From positions 1 to 38,621 of the forward strand of contig JAJZZH010000136.1 of the NCBI GenBank assembly GCA_021797675.1: a stretch of 38,621 nt of DNA. Direction: 5' to 3'. Of this stretch, positions 15,647-23,943 are shown in pieces; positions within the stretch are counted from its first letter, which is position 1, and every line of letters starts with the position of its first letter. The DNA is from Bacillota bacterium (lineage in GTDB: Bacteria > Bacillota > Sulfobacillia > Sulfobacillales > Sulfobacillaceae). The notes beneath the pieces were generated by a model. The model ran no database searches. It saw only the letters and a program-made list of their open reading frames with translations, and was not told the DNA's origin. A program made the position numbers and the translations under genes.

Positions 15647-17545
15647 ATGAAGGGACGCAAATATGGTGCCGGTGGCGCCAAAGCAGGACTAGCCGGCCTG
15701 GTGGGTTTGTCGCTGATTGCTGCCGGACCGATCGCCGCCGCGCATATCACGCCGTCTGTCCACCGGGCCGCGGTCCACGCGACGGGGACATTTACCACGT
15801 ATGCCCCTACCGGGTACCTTCCGCAAGCCGACTGGAATCCTTTTGGTCAGTCGGGCAGCACCTGTAACACCGCCGTAGGGGTCCTGGCATTTTCCCCCTT
15901 GGCCATTCAGTCTAATACGCCCCGCGACGGTGGGGAATATTTTTATCCCCAACTGGCGAGTTCCTGGGGCTACACGCATCACTTCAAGGACTTCGTGGTC
16001 CATCTGCGGCCGCATCTCAAGTGGAGTAATGGCAAGCCACTGACCAGTCAGGATGTCGTCACCAGCTGGGACCTTTACGGGCTCACCGGTGCGTGGGTTG
16101 GGGCGCAGATTCAAAATGTCTATGCTCCCAATTCCAGCACGGTGGTGTTCGTGCGTAAGCGGCCCGGATTTTCTCTGGCCTTCGCGGGACAGGTGTTGAC
16201 GCTATATATCGCACCGGCTTCGATATATCAGAAGTTCGTGCCATCCAAGGCGACGTTTCAAAAAATGATGGCGGTCAACGATATGCCGTCGTCCCAGCAA
16301 AAACCGTACAAGAAGCTCCTGACGCAATTGACGGCCGACGCCAAGAAACTTATCGCCTTCAATCCCGGTCCCGCCGGCTTGGTCACTGCGGGGCCGTATA
16401 CCGTCAAGGCGTTTTCCCCTGGCGAAGTCCTGTTGCAAAAAAATCCGAACAACTGGGCCGCCGCCAATGTGCATGTCCAAAACGTGGACCTGATTAACCA
16501 AACTGGCACCGAGGCGGTACAAAACGCCGCCGTAGCCGGGAAATTTGATGCCTTCGGTTATCAGCCGACGACCCCTCTTTATGACGCTATCATGAGCCGC
16601 AACCGTCCCTATATCCATTACATGAAGCCCAAGCCCTTTTTGACACCCAATGGGCTTTTTTACAATTTCAAGGACTATCCCTACAACAAGGTGCAGGTCC
16701 GTCAAGCCATCGCCTATGTCGTGAACCGCAACGCCGTGATGAAGCTGTCTGACCCGGTAGCCGGGGTCCCCAACCCAATTCCGGCGGGCGTGCCGCTGGA
16801 TTACATCAAGGCCTATCTGAGTCCGGCCCAAATCAAGACCTTGAATCCCTACCACCGCAATCTGAAAAAGGCTGCTCAGTTGCTGAACTCGGTGGGATTT
16901 AAGAAAAAGCACGGCACGTGGTATATGCCAAACGGGAAACCGTTTAAAATTACCATTATCAGCATCACGACGCTGGCCAGCTGGGATTTGACCGCCGAGG
17001 CGACGGCCAATGAATTGACCCAATTCGGCATACCGTCCAAGATGGAGCTCCGCGACGTGGGTTCGTTCGGACAAGAGATGGTCAAAGGTGAGTATCCGAT
17101 GTATGGGGGCTACGTCTTTATGTGGCCATTTCAGCCCTGGGGGTCACTCGGCGCGATCTTTTCCTATTGGGGGCAAGGCGGTATCAGCTTCAAAACGAAT
17201 GGACAGGTGCTGCCTCCCGCCACCAAGGGGGATGTAGGGTTTGGATTTCCGACCCACGTCACCGTCCCCGGTATCGGGACGGTCGATCCGGCCAAGTTGG
17301 CTTGGCAGTTCCAGTATACGTCGAGCAAGGCCCAGCAGGATCAGATTATGTACAAGTTGGTCAAGACGATGAACTACGAGTGTTGGCCCTTTGTGGAGTA
17401 CTTCCAAGACCAATCCTTCTTTTATTCGACGAAGAATTTTACCGACTGGCCAGTACACCGATCGTTCTTTGACCTGGTCGGTGACGGCAGTGCCAACTAC
17501 TTTCTCACCGTGGCCGAGGAAAACGGCTACGTGCGTCCAAAATAG
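15647..17545 (+). CDS. ABC transporter solute-binding protein (family 5)
   Basis: The protein is 632 aa, an SBP_bac_5 (DppA/OppA-like) protein. ATG 15647 follows GAGGAGAAGG; a longer frame from 15563 lacks a signal peptide at its start. The signal peptide covers about residues 1-32, with a likely cleavage at AAA-H. Again there is no lipobox cysteine. Typical family stretches are DWNPFGQSG near the start, HLRPHLKWSNGKPLTSQDV, and VRQAIAYVVNRNAV. It is clearly diverged from the other two binding proteins of the window and longer than them. It heads a complete transporter operon that runs to 21782, next to alpha-mannosidase genes, so an alpha-mannoside ligand is a reasonable guess. Confidence 0.9.
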   Translation: MKGRKYGAGGAKAGLAGLVGLSLIAAGPIAAAHITPSVHRAAVHATGTFTTYAPTGYLPQADWNPFGQSGSTCNTAVGVLAFSPLAIQSNTPRDGGEYFYPQLASSWGYTHHFKDFVVHLRPHLKWSNGKPLTSQDVVTSWDLYGLTGAWVGAQIQNVYAPNSSTVVFVRKRPGFSLAFAGQVLTLYIAPASIYQKFVPSKATFQKMMAVNDMPSSQQKPYKKLLTQLTADAKKLIAFNPGPAGLVTAGPYTVKAFSPGEVLLQKNPNNWAAANVHVQNVDLINQTGTEAVQNAAVAGKFDAFGYQPTTPLYDAIMSRNRPYIHYMKPKPFLTPNGLFYNFKDYPYNKVQVRQAIAYVVNRNAVMKLSDPVAGVPNPIPAGVPLDYIKAYLSPAQIKTLNPYHRNLKKAAQLLNSVGFKKKHGTWYMPNGKPFKITIISITTLASWDLTAEATANELTQFGIPSKMELRDVGSFGQEMVKGEYPMYGGYVFMWPFQPWGSLGAIFSYWGQGGISFKTNGQVLPPATKGDVGFGFPTHVTVPGIGTVDPAKLAWQFQYTSSKAQQDQIMYKLVKTMNYECWPFVEYFQDQSFFYSTKNFTDWPVHRSFFDLVGDGSANYFLTVAEENGYVRPK

Positions 17546-17553
17546 GGCTTTGC

Positions 17554-17580
17554 GGCGGGCGGGCCTATTCCCCGCCCGCC
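17554..17580 (+). promoter_or_regulatory. Stem-loop after binding-protein gene
   Basis: A perfect 10-bp stem, GGCGGGCGGG with CCCGCCCGCC, encloses a 7-base loop eight bases after the binding-protein stop codon. There is no T-run, so it is more likely an mRNA-stabilising or partial-termination hairpin that lets binding protein exceed permease levels. The minus-strand ABC operon has an equivalent hairpin at 30863-30889. Confidence 0.7.
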
Positions 17581-17628
17581 ACGGCGCCGCGTTGTTGACC
17601 TCGGGTAGGGGTAGGAAGGAGGATTAGC

Positions 17629-17886
17629 GTGAGTCGAACCGAACAGGCCCGCTTCATGGTGTTGGCGGTAACCCGGATGAGTTATTGGATGGTATCGTTT
17701 CTCACCATTGCTGAACTCGCCTGCCTGCCGGTGGCGGCGCGCCATCGGTTGGATCTGTTCGTGGATTTGACGGCGTTGGCCGTCACGGCGCTGTTTGCCG
17801 TGTGCATTTGGCTGGCTCCCCGATGGGCGTTGAGCATAATCGACCACCAATCGGGGTCGACCGCGCAGAAGAGGTCCGCCGTATGA
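17629..17886 (+). CDS. Small two-helix membrane protein
   Basis: The protein is 85 aa and starts with GTG 17629 after a strong GGAAGGAGGA. Two hydrophobic segments are seen, around residues 18-35 and 47-65. It belongs to no family I recognise. Its stop overlaps the permease start as ATGA, so it is part of the operon and translationally coupled. Such a protein between binding protein and permeases is unusual for Dpp/Opp operons. It could be an accessory subunit or a binding-protein anchor, which would be interesting because the binding protein has no lipid anchor. That role is speculation. Confidence 0.7.
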   Translation: MSRTEQARFMVLAVTRMSYWMVSFLTIAELACLPVAARHRLDLFVDLTALAVTALFAVCIWLAPRWALSIIDHQSGSTAQKRSAV

Positions 17887-18860
17887 GAACGGTCCGCCGC
17901 TTCGGCGTAGCCTTGGTGATGATTTGGATGGTGGTCACGCTAACGTTTTTTCTCATCCGCTTGATGCCCGGAAATCCCATTGCCACCGCCTACCAAACCC
18001 TCCTGCAGCAGGGCATGACGGCGCAACAGGCCGCCATTGAGGTGCATGTGCTTTACGATGTGTACCCCAACCAGCCTGTGGTGGTCCAATACCTGGTCTA
18101 TTTGTGGCACTTGTTGCACGGGAACTTGGGCACCTCGATCGTCTACACGGGCCGTCCGGTCTTGGGGATGATTTTGGCCGCAGCCCCGTGGACGTTGCTT
18201 CTGGTGTCGATTGGCCTTTTCATCAGTTTTGTCATCGGCCTTTTGTTGGGCGTCGTGGTCGCGATTCACCGCGACACGTGGATCGACAACGTGACCAGCC
18301 AAGTGGCATCCGTGTTCCATGGGATCCCGAATTACATCACCGGGTTCATCTTCTTGTATTTCTTTACCGTTATTTGGCCATGGTTTCCGTTCGGCAATAT
18401 CTATGATCCGTCGATTGCGGTGGGATTTACGTTTCCCTTTGTCGCCAGTGTTGCGTATCACTCCGTCCTCCCGATAGCCGCCTACGTATTTGGTGCCTTC
18501 GGAGGATGGACGCTTTCCACCAAGTCGGCGGCGGTCGCTGTCTTGGGCGACGACTTCATGATGGCCGACCGCATTCGCGGGCTGACTTCAGCGCAACGGC
18601 TGGATCACTTGGTCAATAATTCCATCTTGCCGCTGTTTACCGGATTTGTGCTGTCGCTGGGATTCATGTTCGGTGGCTCGGTGTTCATCGAGAGTATGTT
18701 TACCATTCCCGGGCTGGGCTATCTGGTGCTGAGTGCTACCACGCAACGGGACTACCCGGTGATGCAGGGAACCTTCTTGCTCTTGAGCGCCGCGGTCATC
18801 CTGGCCAACTTCATGGCCGACACCTTCTATTCCCGGATTGACCCCCGGATCCGGAATTGA
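17883..18860 (+). CDS. ABC permease, DppB-like
   Basis: This 325-aa inner subunit of a peptide/oligosaccharide ABC importer starts at ATG 17883 (ATGA overlap with the small membrane protein); a longer frame from 17802 is not used. It begins with a hydrophobic helix followed by FFLIRLMPGNP, a DppB hallmark. Five further membrane segments follow. The EAA coupling loop is DDFMMADRIRGLTSAQRLDHLVNNSILP, facing the ATPases. It ends in the typical ADTFYSRIDPRIR. Confidence 0.92.
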   Translation: MRTVRRFGVALVMIWMVVTLTFFLIRLMPGNPIATAYQTLLQQGMTAQQAAIEVHVLYDVYPNQPVVVQYLVYLWHLLHGNLGTSIVYTGRPVLGMILAAAPWTLLLVSIGLFISFVIGLLLGVVVAIHRDTWIDNVTSQVASVFHGIPNYITGFIFLYFFTVIWPWFPFGNIYDPSIAVGFTFPFVASVAYHSVLPIAAYVFGAFGGWTLSTKSAAVAVLGDDFMMADRIRGLTSAQRLDHLVNNSILPLFTGFVLSLGFMFGGSVFIESMFTIPGLGYLVLSATTQRDYPVMQGTFLLLSAAVILANFMADTFYSRIDPRIRN

Positions 18861-18911
18861 AATGCAGCACAGAGATTCCGCGGCGATTTGCTAAAGAAAG
18901 GGGGAAGCAAC

Positions 18912-19814
18912 GTGATTAGTGTACCCGCCGTCGAACGGCCTCAGATTACGCATCGCGGCCTAGGTCGCTTCTTCTTCAGCAAGCCGATTCGCGTGCTCGG
19001 GCTCACCATTCTCCTGATTTACGTCCTCATGGCCTTGTTGGGGCCTGTCATCTTTCCTCCGCAGATCGCCCTGGTGGCCAATCCCGCCAAGGTTTTTCAG
19101 GGTCCGACGTGGGCCGATCCGTTGGGAACGGATTTCCAGGGCGTCAGCGTATTGGCCGAAGTGGTCCTGGGAGCACGGGGTGTCTTGATGGTGGGGGTGT
19201 CCGCCGCATTTTTCATCGTGGTCTTGGGAGTCCTGGTCGGCCTGCTTGCCGGATTCGTGGGCGGCCTGGTGGACACCGTGTTGATGCGCATCACCGATTT
19301 GTTCATTGCCGTTCCGCAGTTTCCCTTGCTGCTGTTAGTAGCGAGCATTCTTAACACGTCGAGTCCGTGGATGCTCGTGCTCATGTTGAGTCTGACCAGT
19401 TGGGGCGGACTCGCCCGCTCGATTCGATCCCAGGTGCTTAGCCTGCGCGAACGGGATTTCGTGGAGGCTGCTCGCGGACTTCGCTTGGGAACGCGCAATA
19501 TTGCCCTCCGAGTTATCCTGCCGAATATGCTGTCCTATGTGGCGATGAATTTCATGATTTCAATCACGGGCGCCATCTATGCCGAAGTGGGGCTGCTTTT
19601 TCTCGGGGTGACGCCGTTCAGCCCCGATAACTGGGGGGTCATGTTGCGGCAGGCCGCGGGGACCTCGGGCGCGCTCTACACACCGAAGTCGATGTTTTAT
19701 GTTCTGGCGCCGTTATTGGCGATTTTGCTGCTGCAATCGGGGATCATATTTATTTTGGGCGCCTTAGATGAAGTGTTTAATCCCCGGCTGCGCAAGGGAG
19801 GGGCCCGCGCATGA
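18912..19814 (+). CDS. ABC permease, DppC-like
   Basis: The protein is 300 aa, the second permease subunit. I chose GTG 18912 because AAAGGGGG lies about 7 bases upstream; TTG 18888 is less likely. The N-terminal helix is followed by the extracytoplasmic stretch and DPLGTDFQGVSV, the usual DPLGTD(E/N)xGRD-like motif in a variant form. The EAA loop reads EAARGLRLGTRNIALRVILPN. Its stop overlaps the next ATPase start as ATGA. Confidence 0.92.
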   Translation: MISVPAVERPQITHRGLGRFFFSKPIRVLGLTILLIYVLMALLGPVIFPPQIALVANPAKVFQGPTWADPLGTDFQGVSVLAEVVLGARGVLMVGVSAAFFIVVLGVLVGLLAGFVGGLVDTVLMRITDLFIAVPQFPLLLLVASILNTSSPWMLVLMLSLTSWGGLARSIRSQVLSLRERDFVEAARGLRLGTRNIALRVILPNMLSYVAMNFMISITGAIYAEVGLLFLGVTPFSPDNWGVMLRQAAGTSGALYTPKSMFYVLAPLLAILLLQSGIIFILGALDEVFNPRLRKGGARA

Positions 19815-20800
19815 GTGAAGTGGCGGTGGAGGTCGATGACCTAATCGTCGAATTTCCCACTGAGGAAGGCTCCGTGCGGGCGGTGGATCGCGTCAACCTG
19901 CAACTAGAACGCGGTAAGATTTTGGGGCTCATCGGCGAGAGCGGCTGTGGCAAAACCACGGTGGCCCACGCGATGCTGAATGCCGTCGCCGAACCCGGGC
20001 GAATTGTGCGCGGCCGTATCCACTATACCGGGCATGGTAACTTGCTCACGATGTCGGACGAGACCCAGCGGCTCTTCCGCTGGCGGCACGTCTCGGTGGT
20101 CTTTCAGGCCTCGCAAAACACCCTCAACCCTTTGCAACGAATCGAAGCCCAAATCCGGGAATTGGCTCGGGCGCACCGGATTGCCAATCCTAACGCGCTG
20201 GTTGGGCGGGCGCGGGAACTGTGCGGCCGCCTGCGCCTGGAAAGCGACCGCGTCTTGACCGCATATCCCCATCAGCTGTCGGGGGGCATGCGACAAAGAG
20301 TCGGCATCATGCTGGCATTGCTCTTGCAACCCGAAATCATTCTGTTTGACGAGCCTACGACCGCACTCGACAGCTTGAGTCAGGAGTCGGTGCTTCAAAT
20401 CATCAAACAGGTGCATGTCGACGAAGGCATCACCGGCGTATTTATTACGCACGACCTCGGCATCGTGGCCGAAGTCGCTGATCTCGTGGCGGTGATGTAT
20501 GCGGGCCGCATCGTGGAAGTGGCGCCCGCCGCGACGCTCTTTCGCGCCCCGCGCCATCCCTACAGCCGGGCCTTGCTCGATGCCTTGCCAAGACTGACGG
20601 GCGATCCGCATGCCGCCAAGGGACTGCCCGGAGCGCCTCCGAAGGTCGTGGGCGAGATGGCCGGTTGTCTGTTTCGAGATCGCTGTCCCTTCCAGATGGC
20701 CCAATGCATGACGGTAGAGCCTGTGTTGACGCCGGTTGATGCCGGTCATCAGGTGGCGTGTTTTCGGGTGAGCGAGGAGGATGCGCGTGCTAGCGTGTAA
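19811..20800 (+). CDS. ABC ATPase, DppD-like
   Basis: The protein is 329 aa, one of the two nucleotide-binding subunits powering uptake. Seen in order are Walker A GESGCGKTT (near residue 40), the Q-loop, the signature LSGGMRQRV, Walker B IILFDEPTTALD, and the H-loop histidine in FITHDLG. A C-terminal oligopeptide-transporter extension carries the cysteine motif CLFRDRCPFQMAQC, which in this family holds an Fe-S cluster. It overlaps both neighbours. Confidence 0.93.
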   Translation: MSEVAVEVDDLIVEFPTEEGSVRAVDRVNLQLERGKILGLIGESGCGKTTVAHAMLNAVAEPGRIVRGRIHYTGHGNLLTMSDETQRLFRWRHVSVVFQASQNTLNPLQRIEAQIRELARAHRIANPNALVGRARELCGRLRLESDRVLTAYPHQLSGGMRQRVGIMLALLLQPEIILFDEPTTALDSLSQESVLQIIKQVHVDEGITGVFITHDLGIVAEVADLVAVMYAGRIVEVAPAATLFRAPRHPYSRALLDALPRLTGDPHAAKGLPGAPPKVVGEMAGCLFRDRCPFQMAQCMTVEPVLTPVDAGHQVACFRVSEEDARASV

Positions 20801-21782
20801 TCAACTGGTCAAACGCTTTGCTGTGCGCCGCGGCTGGCGATCCCATCCGGTGACGGCGGTCAATCAGGTGAACCTTCAGGTAGCCGATGCCAAGGTACTT
20901 TGTATTGTCGGCGAGAGTGGCTGCGGCAAGACGACGTTGGGGAAGATGCTGGCGGGTGTACTGGCCCCGACCGAAGGCCGCGTGACCTTGGACGAAGTCG
21001 ATATCTCTGATCGCCGCACGGCCAACCGGGAAAAACACGCGCTCAAGGTCCAGTTGGTGCACCAGGATCCGTTTTCCACGCTGAATCCGGTGCACACCAT
21101 CGGCGAAGAGCTGAGCCTGCCGCTGGCTCACCACCAGATCGTGCCCAAACCGCAGATACGTGAAGAGTGCGAGCGCCTGCTGACGCTGACGGGATTAAAT
21201 CCGAAGACGGTGTTGGACAAATATCCGCACGAACTCAGTGGTGGCCAACGTCAGCGCGCGGTGCTGGCGCGGGCGCTTTCCGTGCGCCCCCGGTACCTGG
21301 TGGCTGACGAGGCCGTCTCGATGGTCGATGTGTCCTCGCGGCTCATTTTGCTCGACCTTTTTCTCGAAATCGCTGCCACCCAAAAACTGGGACTCGTGTT
21401 TGTTACGCACGACTTTGGGGTGGCGCGCTATGTAGGCTACGAAGGTGCGATCGCAGTCATGTATCTGGGGCGGGTGGTGGAGCAGGGACCGACCGAACAG
21501 GTCATTCACCATCCTTGCCATCCCTACACCCAGGTGCTCTTGTCATCCATTCCCGCCTTGCAGGCCGGTCACGACTTTATGCCCCAAAAGGTCTTACCGC
21601 GCTCGTTTGAGGTTCCGTCGCTGGAGCACTTGCCCCCCGGCTGCGTGTTCGAGCCCCGTTGTCCATTCGCCTCGCCCGCGTGCGCACAATCCCAGCCCGC
21701 GCTGAAGGCGACGGAAGCGACGAACGTCCAGCAAGCTGCCTGTATCCTGCTTGACGTACCCGGTCGGAAGGTGGGGGGATAA
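20781..21782 (+). CDS. ABC ATPase, DppF-like
   Basis: The protein is 333 aa, the partner ATPase. It starts with ATG 20781, overlapping the DppD-like gene by 20 bases. It shows Walker A GESGCGKTT, signature LSGGQRQRA and Walker B YLVADEAVSMVD. The residue after the catalytic DE is Ala instead of the usual Pro, a mild variation. The C-terminal extension has CVFEPRCPFASPAC, a cysteine cluster. It is the last gene of the transporter operon. Confidence 0.92.
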   Translation: MRVLACNQLVKRFAVRRGWRSHPVTAVNQVNLQVADAKVLCIVGESGCGKTTLGKMLAGVLAPTEGRVTLDEVDISDRRTANREKHALKVQLVHQDPFSTLNPVHTIGEELSLPLAHHQIVPKPQIREECERLLTLTGLNPKTVLDKYPHELSGGQRQRAVLARALSVRPRYLVADEAVSMVDVSSRLILLDLFLEIAATQKLGLVFVTHDFGVARYVGYEGAIAVMYLGRVVEQGPTEQVIHHPCHPYTQVLLSSIPALQAGHDFMPQKVLPRSFEVPSLEHLPPGCVFEPRCPFASPACAQSQPALKATEATNVQQAACILLDVPGRKVGG

Positions 21783-21849
21783 TGGCCCGCTGCCGGTTTC
21801 CGGGATCCGAGCCCCGTAATCGGATCGCATATCCTGGAAGTGAGGAGCG

Positions 21850-22708
21850 ATGACGGTGATGGCGAACCGCAGGCTGCAGGCCATGGACTGGCTTTCGGCC
21901 TGGCCGGAGACGGTGGCGATGGGGGGCAACCCGCCCGGCACCGTCCGCCGACTAATGGAGAGCGTGGCGCTGACCGCTCCGTCGCCGGCAGAAACATCCC
22001 AGGGTACCCCACGCGCGATGTTCGATCCCAACATCGCTCGAATGGACCTGGCCATGGAAATCGACGGATGGGACTCGGGAGGACCTGGACGCGGGGTAAC
22101 CGGCCTCACTGACAGCGGGAACCAGACGGCGCTCTGGGGCCAGCCCGGAGGGTCGAACATCCGCGCCCTGCCGAGTTTCGACAGGCCTGTCCAAGCGGTT
22201 ACGCACACGGGCACCGCCGCGTTTTGTCATCCTGCCCGCAACGGGATGCGGGTGACCGATCGGCAGGTTGCCATGGCTCTGCTGCGCGCATCCTACGATC
22301 CTGTTCCTAATGGCGGAGCGGGATGGCGTCGGGGTCGACCGAGCTATCTGCCGACCGAAGATCAGGACCCCGGCCGGCTAGCCCGCGAGGCGGCAGGCAC
22401 CTTGCAGCCGCTCCTCGGATCCGCGGCGCAGGCTGGCTGCGCGCGTGTCGCTTTTGGCCCGAAAAGTGGGGGATGGGGTGGTGCGTGCCGTGAAAGCGGC
22501 CGACGACCGCAGAGGAGGGGGGAGCGTCGTGCTCGGGATGATCGGGAGGCAAGATCGATACCGTTTCGCCCGGGGCATCCCGATTTGCCGCATCACGCGG
22601 GTTTCGGGGCCGGAGACCGACAAAGCGGGAGAGTTTTCGTTGTTCGCAGAAAGTGTCGATCGTGTGGTGCCTAGGCGCAGTGTGGTGAGGTTGGGGCAGG
22701 AAGGTTAA
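21850..22708 (+). pseudogene. Decayed GH38-type alpha-mannosidase remnant
   Basis: Two frames together resemble the second half of a GH38 alpha-mannosidase. The first runs from 21850 to about 22440. It begins NRRLQAMDWLSAW, like the helical region after the GH38 catalytic domain, and later has RQVAMALLRASYDPVPNGGAG, like the L-x-LLRS-x-x-x-P-x-P-x-x-x-G stretch of the GH38 beta domain. After a frameshift near 22440 the second frame (22445-22708) gives VSLLARKVGDGVVRAVKAADD and ends VVPRRSVVRLG, matching the GH38 C-terminus. The catalytic domain is missing and the two blocks look shortened. It sits next to an intact GH38-like gene, so it may be a lost paralogue. No single intact protein of 274 aa is likely here. 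Confidence 0.6.
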
Positions 22709-22722
22709 GGGCGGAGGATCGT

Positions 22723-23886
22723 ATGGACAGGCGAGGACGGCTGTATTTGCAGGTGGCGGAGACGATTCGGCAGGATTTGGTCAATGGTCGCTATGCCGAC
22801 CGCCTGCCCACGGAAGCAGAACTGGTTGACGTGTTTCAGGTCAGCTTGACCACGGTTAAGAAGGCGTTGTCCGTGTTGGTGGAAGAAGGACGGATCGAGC
22901 GCATTTCGGGCAAGGGCACGTTTCCGGTTAAAGGGGCACCGGCCCAGCCCCGGGGGAGCTCGGTAGACGGCATCGTGGGCTTTTTGATACCCGTGCTGCC
23001 CGACGAGTTTGCCCGCCGCCTGGTGCTCGGGGTCGCCGAAGCACTCGCAGCGCACGATAGCTTTCTGCTGCTCGGGATGACCGGCTCTGGTCCCGAGCGC
23101 GAAGCGGAAATGATTCGCAGTTTTCGCGACAAGGGCGTGCGCGGCCTCATTATCTGCCCCATCGAAGGCGAGCTCTATAACGAGGAAATTCTACGCCTTA
23201 AGCTCGATCGCTTTCCGTTTGTCCTGGTCGATCGCTGGCTCACCGGAATTGACACGCCCTATGTGGTGTGTGATAGCCGTTCGCTGGTGCGGTCCGCGGT
23301 CGAACACCTGGCCCACTTGGGTCATCGCCGGATGGCCATGGTTAGCATGAGCCGGCCGGTGCCTTGGTCTACCCAAAGCCTCGCCGAGCGAATTGAGGAA
23401 TTCGACGGCATGGTCAAAGACTTGGGCTTTGACCCGGGAGGCGAAGCCGTGTGGGTGGTCGACGAAAATGAGCCGGTTGACCGCAAGGTCGAGGTCGTGA
23501 TGGACCGCATCCGCGCGTCGGGCGTGACCGCGCTGGTTGGCAGCACGACCTTCGATACCCAGCTCATTTGTCAGGCGGTCGGACGTTTGGGCTTGCGAAT
23601 ACCCCGTGACCTTTCGATCATCAGCTACGATTATTCCGGAGCCGACGAGACGCTGGCGATGGCGGGACTCGAAGGACTATGCGGCCCGTTGACGTGGCTC
23701 GACCAACACGAGGAGACGATGGGGCGTCGGGCTGCGGAAGTTCTCCTGGAGGTGATTGGCGACCCGCATAGCACGCCCAAGGCGCTGGTGTCGGGGGAAC
23801 TGCATCCCGGGGCCTCGACGGCGCCGCCGGGCGCGGTCGCCGAGGCCGCCAGGTACTCCGGGGAGGCAGGCGTGCGGTCCCGGTAA
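22723..23886 (+). CDS. GntR-HTH / LacI-effector transcription regulator
   Basis: The protein is 387 aa. ATG 22723 follows GGAGG at 6 bases. Residues 1-70 form a GntR winged helix (YLQVAETIRQDL, LPTEAELVDVFQVSLTTVKKALSVLVEEGRIERISGKGTF). Residues 80-370 form a LacI-type periplasmic-binding sugar-sensor domain (FVLVDRWL, HLAHLGHRRMAMVS, STTFDTQLICQAVGRLGLRIPRDLSIISYD). This AraR-like architecture usually gives a sugar-responsive repressor. It lies directly before the GH38-like gene in the same direction and probably controls it and the transporter operon. The palindrome at 12703 and the repeat at 15372 are candidate sites. Confidence 0.88.
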   Translation: MDRRGRLYLQVAETIRQDLVNGRYADRLPTEAELVDVFQVSLTTVKKALSVLVEEGRIERISGKGTFPVKGAPAQPRGSSVDGIVGFLIPVLPDEFARRLVLGVAEALAAHDSFLLLGMTGSGPEREAEMIRSFRDKGVRGLIICPIEGELYNEEILRLKLDRFPFVLVDRWLTGIDTPYVVCDSRSLVRSAVEHLAHLGHRRMAMVSMSRPVPWSTQSLAERIEEFDGMVKDLGFDPGGEAVWVVDENEPVDRKVEVVMDRIRASGVTALVGSTTFDTQLICQAVGRLGLRIPRDLSIISYDYSGADETLAMAGLEGLCGPLTWLDQHEETMGRRAAEVLLEVIGDPHSTPKALVSGELHPGASTAPPGAVAEAARYSGEAGVRSR

Positions 23887-23943
23887 GCGCGCAGGGGCAG
23901 TTTCCCAATGACATTTGTTATCCAACGATCGGAGGAATTTTTC

